Source: Bordetella genomosp. 12 (GTDB taxonomy: Bacteria; Pseudomonadota; Gammaproteobacteria; Burkholderiales; Burkholderiaceae_B). From it: a DNA stretch of 64,000 bases. The translations under genes were made by a program, and so were the position numbers. This document shows positions 57,720 to 64,000 of this stretch, in pieces (the stretch's first letter is position 1; the number at the start of each line of letters is the position of its first letter). The stretch lies in NCBI RefSeq assembly GCF_002261355.1, contig NZ_NEVU01000001.1:186001-250000 (forward strand), read 5' to 3'. Under the pieces are notes generated by a model that was not told where the DNA came from, did no database searches, and saw nothing but the letters and a program-made list of their open reading frames with translations.

Positions 57720-58615
57720 CCGGGCCGCGTATCGGGTTTTGCGGCATCGGCCGCATGGGCGAGCCCATGGTGCGCCGCTTGCTGGCCGCCGGCCACGAGG
57801 TCGCGGTGTGGAATCGCTCCGCGGGCAAACTCACGGCCCTGGTCGAGTCCGGCGCGCACGCCTGCGACACGCCGGCGGCACTGGCCGACCGGGTGGACAT
57901 GGTGTTGCTGTGCCTGGGCGATGGCCCGGCCGTGCAGGAGGTGGTCTTCGGCGCGCAGGGCCTGGCTGTTGCGGCCCGGCCGCCGCGCTTTCTGGTGGAT
58001 CATTCGACGCTGTCGCCGGCGTTGACTCAAGCATTGGCGCAGCGCTGGAACGAGGCGACCGGCGGGGTCTGGATCGACGCGCCGGTTTCGGGCGGGACGG
58101 CGGGCGCCGAGCGCGGCACCCTGGCCGTCATCGCGGGCGGGCCGCAAGCGGCCATCGCGGCCGTGACGCCGGCGCTCATGGCCTTTGCGGCGCGCGTGAC
58201 GCGCATGGGGGACGTCGGCGCCGGGCAGACGAGCAAGCTGGCCAATCAGATGGTCGTGGCCACCACGCTGTCGGCGCTGGCTGAAGCCTTTGTGCTGGCC
58301 GCGCGCAATGGCATCGATTGCGCGGCGATGCCGGCGGCCCTGCAAGGCGGCTGGGCGGATTCGGTGCTGCTGCAGACATTGTGGCCGCGCATGGTGCAGC
58401 CGCCCCTGCAGGCTTCGGGCACGATCCGCGTCTTGCTCAAAGATCTGGACGCCATCGCCGAGCTCGCCGAAGACAGCCACACGGTGCTGCGCGTGCTGCC
58501 CGCCGTGCGGGGGCTGCTGCAAGCCGCCATGGCGCGCGGCTGGGCTGAAGACGATTTGTCGCAGGTCTTTCGTATCTGCGCGGAGGAAAGCGCCAGGGCT
58601 GGCCAGCCCCGCTGA
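57716..58615 (+). CDS. 3-hydroxyisobutyrate-dehydrogenase-like oxidoreductase (unit B)
   Basis: A 299-residue beta-hydroxyacid dehydrogenase. NAD motif [18 protein letters not shown]; substrate signature [11 protein letters not shown] (121-131); catalytic Lys174 in [12 protein letters not shown]. Overlaps the dehydratase stop as ATGA. It is a distant paralogue of the unit A enzyme. In sugar-acid routes such enzymes act on tartronate semialdehyde or on 2-keto-3-deoxy acids' products. Confidence 0.87.
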   Translation: MTGPRIGFCGIGRMGEPMVRRLLAAGHEVAVWNRSAGKLTALVESGAHACDTPAALADRVDMVLLCLGDGPAVQEVVFGAQGLAVAARPPRFLVDHSTLSPALTQALAQRWNEATGGVWIDAPVSGGTAGAERGTLAVIAGGPQAAIAAVTPALMAFAARVTRMGDVGAGQTSKLANQMVVATTLSALAEAFVLAARNGIDCAAMPAALQGGWADSVLLQTLWPRMVQPPLQASGTIRVLLKDLDAIAELAEDSHTVLRVLPAVRGLLQAAMARGWAEDDLSQVFRICAEESARAGQPR

Positions 58616-58687
58616 CCGCCCGCCGGCTCCTCGGGCCGCCGCGCATCGGACGGCCGCCCAGGCGGGAGCCGGCGTCGTTGGCCCCGC

Positions 58688-58717
58688 GCAGGGGCCTGCC
58701 TGGCACCCGGCCCCTGC
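58688..58717 (+). terminator. Terminator-like hairpin after unit B
   Basis: GCAGGGGCC, twelve-base loop, GGCCCCTGC, 72 nt after the last unit B gene; no T-run. The 263-nt gap 58616-58878 holds no other feature I can support. Confidence 0.3.
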
Positions 58718-58878
58718 GGCCGTCCGGACCGATCCTGAAGGCCGGCTCGTTATCATGAGCGAATATCGGGTAGAGTTCGCGGCTTATCTTGCACGTAATA
58801 CCGGTGCGGCCGGGGTAGCGAACGCACCCGCCCACGCGGCGCAAGCCTGCGATCGGTTGGCAATTCAGGAGGGCCTTC

Positions 58879-60087
58879 ATGCGCCAAATCGTCATCATTG
58901 GCGGCGGTCACGCCGCCGCACAACTTTGCGGCAGTCTGGCCGACAGCGGCCAGGACATGGCCATCACGCTGATCAGCGAAGAAGCGCATCTGCCCTATCA
59001 CCGGCCGCCGCTGTCCAAGACTTTCATCAAGGACGCCGCCGCCGAGCCCGCGCTCTTGCGGCCGGCTAAGGCCTATGACGACGCCGGAGTACGCCTGCTG
59101 TTGGGCGAAACCGCGGTCGCCATCGATCGGGCCGAGCGCAAGGTGACGCTGGCCTCGGGCGCGCAGCTCAGCTACGACGAGCTGGTGCTGGCCACCGGCA
59201 CGCGCGCGCGGCGGCTGCCGGGCCTGGAGCCCGAGCCGGCCAATCTGCATTACGTTCGCAGCGTGGCCGACGCGCAGCGTCTGCGCGAGGCCCTGGCCGC
59301 GGCCGGCAGTGTCACGGTGCTGGGCGGCGGTTTCATCGGGCTCGAAGTGGCTGCCACGGCGGCAGCGCTGGGCAAGCAGGTAGCGGTATTCGAGAGTCAG
59401 GATCGGCTGTTGGCGCGTTCGGTCTCGCCTGAGATTTCGGATCTGGTCAGCGCCAACCTGCGCGAGGCCGGCATCGCGCTGCATCTGGGCGCGGCCGTCG
59501 AGGGCTTCGACGTGGCCGATGGCCGGGTGCGCAGCCTGCGCGCAGCGGGCCAGGCACATGCGGTCGAACTCCTGATTGCCGGCATCGGCGCGGTGCCCGA
59601 GACTCGCCTGGCCGAAGCGGCCGGCCTGGAGGTCAACAACGGCATTGTGGTCGACGGCCGCATGCAAACGTCGGACCCGCATATCCATGCCATTGGCGAC
59701 TGCACGGCATTCCCGTATGCGCGCGAAGGGCGCGCGCTGCGTCTGGAGTCGGTCCAGAACGCCAATGATCAGGCCCGGGTGCTGGCAGCGGTGCTGGGCG
59801 GGCAGGCTGCCGAGTACCACGCCCTGCCCTGGTTCTGGTCCGATCAAGGGGCATTGCGTCTGCAGATCGCCGGGATTGCTCCGGCGGGGTGCGAGCGGCG
59901 CATCCGCCCGGGTGCAAAACCCGGCAGCCTGTCGGTGATGCATTTCCTCAATGGGCGTTTGATGTGCGTGGAATCCATCAATGCACCGCTGGATCATATG
60001 GCGGCGCGCAAGCTGCTGGATCTGGCCGAGCATCCGCCCGTGGACGTGCTGCTGGATCCGGCGGTGGCGCTGAAAACGCATTGCTGA
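58879..60087 (+). CDS. NAD(P)H-dependent ferredoxin/rubredoxin reductase-like flavoprotein
   Basis: A 402-residue FAD/NAD disulfide-reductase-fold protein without the redox disulfide. FAD motif IVIIGGGHAAAQLCGSL; NAD motif VTVLGGGFIGLEVAATAA; FAD-binding end IHAIGDCTAFPY; C-terminal reductase domain from about 320. YHRPPLSKTFIKD is typical of BphA4-like ferredoxin reductases. No ferredoxin or oxygenase gene lies nearby, so the electron acceptor is not identified. GGAGG lies 8 nt upstream. Confidence 0.87.
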   Translation: MRQIVIIGGGHAAAQLCGSLADSGQDMAITLISEEAHLPYHRPPLSKTFIKDAAAEPALLRPAKAYDDAGVRLLLGETAVAIDRAERKVTLASGAQLSYDELVLATGTRARRLPGLEPEPANLHYVRSVADAQRLREALAAAGSVTVLGGGFIGLEVAATAAALGKQVAVFESQDRLLARSVSPEISDLVSANLREAGIALHLGAAVEGFDVADGRVRSLRAAGQAHAVELLIAGIGAVPETRLAEAAGLEVNNGIVVDGRMQTSDPHIHAIGDCTAFPYAREGRALRLESVQNANDQARVLAAVLGGQAAEYHALPWFWSDQGALRLQIAGIAPAGCERRIRPGAKPGSLSVMHFLNGRLMCVESINAPLDHMAARKLLDLAEHPPVDVLLDPAVALKTHC

Positions 60088-60134
60088 GATGTCGCGCCCG
60101 CCCGGGGCGCGATCGTTTCTGTGCTGGCTTGCGC

Positions 60135-60170
60135 GGGGCCGGGGGTGAAAACTCCCGGCCCCGTTTCTCT
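60135..60170 (+). terminator. Intrinsic terminator after the flavoprotein gene
   Basis: GGGGCCGGG (60135-60143) pairs with CCCGGCCCC (60154-60162), followed by GTTTCTCT. Lies 48 nt after the stop, facing the convergent aldoxime dehydratase gene. Confidence 0.6.
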
Positions 60171-60178
60171 GGCGCAGG

Positions 60179-61237
60179 TCAGGCCGGTGCCCAAGGTTCG
60201 CAGAACGGCAGCATGCCGGTGGCCGGATGACAGTTGACGTATTCGAAGGCATGGCCGTCTTGCAGCACGAAGAGCTCGTGCCAGGTGACGACTTCGCGTT
60301 TGTCTTTGTGCAGCCGGTTCATGTCGATGGCGTGGCGGTAGATGTCCAGATGCGTCTCGTGCGAAGCCGCCCAGCCCTCCAGGTGGGCCATCGACAGGAA
60401 GTAGGCCGCAACCGAGGTTTCCTGCCGGGGTGAGCCGTCCTCGTTCAGATTGGCCATGATGCGCAAGGACATACAGCCCGTGGCCACTTTGTGGTCGCGC
60501 AGGAAGTTCATACCGCGCATGAGCTTGGGCTGCAGCGCCTGGAGATAGTCCTCGGTCTGCTCGAGCCCTGCGCCTTCCCAGAACTGGCCCGAACGTAGCA
60601 TCGCTACATTGTGCGGCACGCGCACCATCAGGCGCGCGCCGCGGCTGGCCGGCACGGCCGGCTGCGGCAACTGCTCACCCCAGGGGCTGAGCAGTTCGTC
60701 TATTGCCGAGACGGGCAGCCGGTCGCGCGCCGCGCCAAAGTAGCCATTGTTGGTGATGGAGACGATGGTGCTGTCCGGCGTGCGGCCAAAGCCGATGCGG
60801 TAGGTCGGCTTGGAATAAATGGTTTCGTGGCGGTCATAGGGCACGCTGACCGTCTCGTTCCAGTAGCCGAAACGCTCCTGCAGGCGCGCGGCATCGGTAA
60901 ACCAGCGCCGGAAGCCCGTCTGGTGCATCCAGGCAGCGTATTGCCCCGGGTCGGTCCAGTACGCCACCACGATGCCATTGGTATGGCCGGCTTCGTCCAG
61001 GCAACGCATGAACTCATAGCTTTGCGGACCATAGGGGTCGTCGAGCCAGGGCTGCATGAGGCGGTGAAAGGCCTGCTCGTCTTCCCAGCTCAAGACCTCG
61101 GCCTGGATGCCGAAGTAAGCGGTGGTGAGCATGGCCACGGGCTTGTCCCAGCGCAGCGAAAACCGCGGCGCGGCCGGCTGATGGCCGGGCGGCCGGCGGG
61201 CGGCGATGGTGCGTGGGTACTGAACTTCGAACGTCAT
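60179..61237 (-). CDS. oxd: Haem-containing aldoxime dehydratase
   Basis: A 352-residue enzyme of the phenylacetaldoxime dehydratase family that turns R-CH=NOH into R-CN by direct binding of the oxime N to ferrous haem. Family marks: AYFGIQ near the N-terminus, MRCLDEAGHTNGIVVAYW, VPHNVAMLRSGQFWE, and the C-terminal ETHLDIYRHAIDM. His296 (ETHLDIY) is a likely haem ligand and His320 (WHELFVL) a likely catalytic residue, by place relative to known Oxd proteins. It is 14 nt downstream of the nitrilase, which would use its product. Confidence 0.9.
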   Translation of the reverse strand: MTFEVQYPRTIAARRPPGHQPAAPRFSLRWDKPVAMLTTAYFGIQAEVLSWEDEQAFHRLMQPWLDDPYGPQSYEFMRCLDEAGHTNGIVVAYWTDPGQYAAWMHQTGFRRWFTDAARLQERFGYWNETVSVPYDRHETIYSKPTYRIGFGRTPDSTIVSITNNGYFGAARDRLPVSAIDELLSPWGEQLPQPAVPASRGARLMVRVPHNVAMLRSGQFWEGAGLEQTEDYLQALQPKLMRGMNFLRDHKVATGCMSLRIMANLNEDGSPRQETSVAAYFLSMAHLEGWAASHETHLDIYRHAIDMNRLHKDKREVVTWHELFVLQDGHAFEYVNCHPATGMLPFCEPWAPA

Positions 61238-61251
61238 GACGGCCCCCTGTT

Positions 61252-62187
61252 TCAGTCCTCGCCCACCGTCTGGATCACAGACATGGGCCGCTCTTGCACG
61301 GTGAGTTGGAAGATGTCTGGCCGGCCGTAGTGTCCGGCGACATCGAAGTCGAACTTGCCGCGCGCCAGGTCGTCGGTGTCGAGCTCGGCCGTCAGGATGG
61401 TCTCGCCACTGAAGTCCGGGCCGGCCAGCACACGTCCGAGCGGATCGATGATGAGGCTGCCGCCCCGCATCAGCAGGTCATCGTCCTGATCCGTGATGAG
61501 GTTCTTCATGCCTTGAGGAAATTCGGAACGCTTCAGGTACTGGCAGGCCGACAGGACGAAGCAGCGGCCCTCGAGGGCGACATGGCGCATGGTGGCCTCC
61601 CAGCTATCGCGGTCGTCGGCCGTCGGGGCGCAGTAGATGGACACGCCTTTGCCGTACATGGCCATGCGCAGCAAGGGCATGTAGTTTTCCCAGCAGATGA
61701 CCGAACCCATCTGGCCCCAGGGCGTGTCCACCGTGGTCAGCGTGGAGCCGTCGCCAAAGCCCCAGCACAGGCGCTCGGCGGCCGTGGGCATGAGCTTGCG
61801 GTGCTTGCCCAGCAGCGTGCCGTCCGGGCCGAAGAACAGCACGGTGCAGTAGAGGGTGCCGCCGTCGCGCTCGATGACACCGATCGTCACGAACAGGCCG
61901 GCTTCAGCGGCGGCCGCGCCCAGTGCGTCGGTCTGCGCGCCGGGTACGACGATGGCCTGGTCGAAGTATTGCCGGAACTCGTCGCGGCCCTGGGCCGTGC
62001 GCACGCCGATGGCGATATCGAAACTCGCTCCCTTGGGGTAGCCGCCGATGAAGGCTTCGGGAAACACCGCGATGTCGGCGCCCTGGCGCGCGCAATCGGC
62101 GATCAGCGCGCAGGCCTTGGCCACCGTGGCCGGCGTGTCTTCGGTAATGGAGGCGGCCTGAACGACCGCGGCCTTGAACTTAGCCAT
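61252..62187 (-). CDS. Nitrilase
   Basis: A 311-residue carbon-nitrogen hydrolase converting nitriles to acids and ammonia. The catalytic triad is Glu44 (FPEAFIGGYP), Lys131 (HRKLMPT) and Cys165 (SVICWENYMPL). The YPKG segment after FIGG and WGFGDG are marks of the arylaceto-/aliphatic nitrilase branch. The C-terminus ends at about 311, shorter than some helical-filament nitrilases. It is 12 nt after livF and 14 nt before oxd, one operon. Confidence 0.93.
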   Translation of the reverse strand: MAKFKAAVVQAASITEDTPATVAKACALIADCARQGADIAVFPEAFIGGYPKGASFDIAIGVRTAQGRDEFRQYFDQAIVVPGAQTDALGAAAAEAGLFVTIGVIERDGGTLYCTVLFFGPDGTLLGKHRKLMPTAAERLCWGFGDGSTLTTVDTPWGQMGSVICWENYMPLLRMAMYGKGVSIYCAPTADDRDSWEATMRHVALEGRCFVLSACQYLKRSEFPQGMKNLITDQDDDLLMRGGSLIIDPLGRVLAGPDFSGETILTAELDTDDLARGKFDFDVAGHYGRPDIFQLTVQERPMSVIQTVGED

Positions 62188-62199
62188 GTGGATTTCCTT

Positions 62200-62901
62200 C
62201 TAAATGCCGAGATAGGTACGACGGATATCGTCGTTGGATTCGAGTTCGGCGGCGCTGCCATGCATGGCGATGCGGCCGCTTTCCAGAACATAGGCCCGGC
62301 CCACGACGCGCAGGGCGCTGGCCACGTTCTGTTCAATCAGCAACACGGAGATGCCCTGGGCGTTGACCTTCAGGATGGCGTCGTGCACTTCGTCGACCAT
62401 CATGGGAGCCAGACCGTGGCTGGGCTCATCGAGCAGCAGCAAGCGCGGCCGGGCCATCAGCGCGCGGCAGAAGGCGACCATCTGCTGCTCGCCGCCCGAC
62501 AAGGTGCCGGCCATCTGGCCGCGGCGTTCGGCCAGGCGCGGAAACAGCGTGAAGCAGGCCTGGATATCGGCGCTCAGGTCCGCGCCCCGGCGGTTGTAGG
62601 CGCCCAGCAGCAGGTTGTCGTGGACACTCATTTCAGGAAAGACATGCCGGCCTTCCGGCACGCAGGCCACACCGGCATTGACGCGCCGGTGTGCGGGCAA
62701 TTCCGTCAGATTGCGGCCTTCGAACGCGATGGTGCCGCTCAGTTTGGGCAGTTGCCCGCAGATGGCGCGGATGATCGACGTCTTGCCGGCCGTGTTGGCG
62801 CCCAGAATGGCGACGGTTTCGCCGGCCTGCACGTCGATGTTCACGTCGTGCAGAACCGGCCGGGGTCCGTAGCCGCCCGTGAGATTACGTATGCTGAGCA
62901 T
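62200..62901 (-). CDS. Branched-chain-type ABC transporter ATPase (LivF-like)
   Basis: A 233-residue ATPase. Walker A is GANTAGKTS (34-42), less usual than GPNGAGKTT but fitting GxxxxGK; signature LSGGEQQMV; Walker B LLLLDEPSHGL with the switch region beyond. The start MLSIRNLTGGYG lies inside the 17-nt overlap with livG. It pairs with the LivG-like gene to power the importer that likely feeds the nitrilase pathway. Confidence 0.88.
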   Translation of the reverse strand: MLSIRNLTGGYGPRPVLHDVNIDVQAGETVAILGANTAGKTSIIRAICGQLPKLSGTIAFEGRNLTELPAHRRVNAGVACVPEGRHVFPEMSVHDNLLLGAYNRRGADLSADIQACFTLFPRLAERRGQMAGTLSGGEQQMVAFCRALMARPRLLLLDEPSHGLAPMMVDEVHDAILKVNAQGISVLLIEQNVASALRVVGRAYVLESGRIAMHGSAAELESNDDIRRTYLGI

Positions 62902-63616
62902 GGCTGCCTCCCAGATAGGCGGAGATGACATCGGGGTTGGCGGAGACGTCGGCCGGCGTGCCGTCGGCGATCAGCCGGCCGAAATTCAGCACCAGAAGTC
63001 TTTCGCACAGGCGCATGATGGCGCGCATGTGGTGTTCGACCACGATGAGCGTCAGGCCGTCGCGGTCGCGCAACTCGCGCAGCGTCGCCATGACGGCATC
63101 CATCTCCGGCGGCGTGAGCGCGGCCATCACCTCGTCGAGCAGCAGGATGCGCGGCTCGGTGGCCAGGGCGCGGGCGACTTCGCCCAGCGCCTTTTGCGGA
63201 AACGTCAGGTCATCGACGTCGGCGTGTGCCTGGTCGCGCAGCCCGACTTTGTCCAGGCAGTCCCAGGCCAGGGCGCGCGCGTCGGGCAGCTTGTGATGCA
63301 GCAAGCCGGCCGTCGTGACGTTTTCCAGCAGGCTCATCTCGGGAAACAGCGCGGTGTTCTGGAAGGTCTTGGTCATGCCCTGACGCGCGATGACGTGCGG
63401 GCGTTTGCGGTCGATGCGTTTGCCGTCGAAGTGAATCTGTCCCGACGTGGGTTTGTACATGCCCACCAGCATGCTGAACAACGTGGTTTTGCCGGCGCCG
63501 TTCGGGCCGATGAGGCCGATGATTTCCTTGGGCCGGATGCTGAAAGAGACATCGTTGACGGCCACCAGGCCGCCGAACCGGACGGTCAGATTGCTGGCGA
63601 TCAAAGTGGCGGTCAT
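62885..63616 (-). CDS. Branched-chain-type ABC transporter ATPase (LivG-like)
   Basis: A 243-residue ATPase starting MTATLIASNL, with an ATGA overlap to livM. Walker A is GPNGAGKTT; Walker B ILLLDEVMAAL with the acidic DE. The signature place reads LTFPQKALGEVARAL instead of the usual LSGGQ-like, a marked divergence seen in this sub-branch of LivG or a sign of odd mechanism. The late HHMRAIMRLCER is usual. Extra upstream codons only overlap livM. Confidence 0.86.
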   Translation of the reverse strand: MTATLIASNLTVRFGGLVAVNDVSFSIRPKEIIGLIGPNGAGKTTLFSMLVGMYKPTSGQIHFDGKRIDRKRPHVIARQGMTKTFQNTALFPEMSLLENVTTAGLLHHKLPDARALAWDCLDKVGLRDQAHADVDDLTFPQKALGEVARALATEPRILLLDEVMAALTPPEMDAVMATLRELRDRDGLTLIVVEHHMRAIMRLCERLLVLNFGRLIADGTPADVSANPDVISAYLGGSHAQHT

Positions 63617-64000
63617 GCGCGTGCTCCTGCCCGCTTGCCGCGGAATACCGATACCAGCCCGCGTGGACGCCACAGCACGATGGCGATGAGCACCACGCCG
63701 AACGTAAAGGGCGCGATGCCGGCTGCCTTATTGGACAGATACGTGTTGAGGACTTCTTCGAGCGGCACGACGACCAGCGCGCCGATGATGGGGCCGGCCA
63801 GGGTGCCGACGCCGCCGACGATGGCGATGAGGGCGGCACGGATGGAGATGCCCGCCGCGCTGAAAACGCTTTCCGGATCAAAGAAGAAGGTGAACTGCGC
63901 GAACAGCGTGCCGGTGGCGGCTGTCAGCGCCGCGGAGATCAGCGCGCCGGTAAGTTTGACCTTGAGCGTATCGACTCCGGCGACCTCGGCGGCATCTTCG
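63613..64000 (-). CDS. Branched-chain-type ABC transporter permease (LivM-like), C-terminal part
   Basis: About 128 C-terminal residues are seen; the start is beyond the right edge. Helices include KLTGALISAALTAATGTLFAQF, FFDPESVFSAAGISIRAALIAIVGGVGTLAGPIIGALVVVPLEEVL in pieces, and GVVLIAIVLWRPRGLVSV. These match the LivM family. Its stop overlaps the livG start as ATGA. A receptor and LivH are expected to lie just to the right. Confidence 0.88.
   Translation of the reverse strand, partial: EDAAEVAGVDTLKVKLTGALISAALTAATGTLFAQFTFFFDPESVFSAAGISIRAALIAIVGGVGTLAGPIIGALVVVPLEEVLNTYLSNKAAGIAPFTFGVVLIAIVLWRPRGLVSVFRGKRAGARA

Overview
The window is a high-GC, gene-dense chromosomal segment of a betaproteobacterium in the order Burkholderiales, most likely family Alcaligenaceae (Bordetella/Achromobacter type). 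The clues are three Bug-type periplasmic solute receptors, a short-form HisG, the gene order mlaFEDAC / ABC pair / ibaG-murA-hisG-hisD, PhaM, and a caa3/aa3-type cox cluster with DUF2970 and DUF2909 proteins. I saw no rRNA, tRNA, CRISPR array, prophage or intact insertion sequence. The species is not identified.

Positions 1-9782 (minus strand) hold hisD (cut by the edge), hisG, murA, ibaG, an ABC-2 exporter pair, and the Mla phospholipid-transport genes mlaC, mlaA, mlaD, mlaE and mlaF. Most are joined by ATGA-type overlaps or short gaps. A Bug receptor and ompW follow; ompW has an FNR-like box upstream. gltD and gltB (9986-16200) form a glutamate synthase operon. Next to it is a RAYT-family (REP-associated tyrosine transposase) protein that appears to have lost its catalytic residues.

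Positions 17536-21815 (plus strand) carry the glutathione-dependent formaldehyde pathway (class III alcohol dehydrogenase and S-formylglutathione hydrolase), two envelope proteins, and rpoH under a perfect CIRCE operator. A candidate small RNA lies between rpoH and cpdA. Positions 22141-26571 carry a CpdA-like phosphodiesterase, a CPA1 antiporter fused to a cNMP-binding-like domain, and a Nudix hydrolase.

Positions 26914-35270 are the cytochrome c oxidase biogenesis cluster: coxB, coxA, two small membrane proteins, coxC, surf1, an SCO-like gene, ctaA, ctaB and sco1. No cox11/ctaG gene is present. Positions 35283-45153 are housekeeping and envelope genes: a glycine-zipper protein, phaM, glmU, a DHA2 exporter, ugd, a GT4 glycosyltransferase, an Lrp-type regulator, glmS and a tiny membrane protein.

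Positions 45395-64000 look accessory. They contain a MocR-type regulator with a repeated upstream motif, a decayed outer-membrane beta-barrel gene, and three catabolic units. Unit A (47213-52554) has a LysR regulator, a carboxymuconolactone-decarboxylase-fold protein, a hydroxyisobutyrate-dehydrogenase-like enzyme, two Bug receptors and an SDR. Unit B (52625-58615) has a LysR regulator, an anion symporter, an SDR, an IlvD-type dehydratase and a second hydroxyisobutyrate-dehydrogenase-like enzyme. Unit C (60179-64000, minus strand) joins a branched-chain-type ABC transporter to a nitrilase and a haem aldoxime dehydratase, which suggests uptake and conversion of an aldoxime or nitrile to a carboxylic acid. 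A ferredoxin-reductase-like flavoprotein (58879-60087) lies between B and C.
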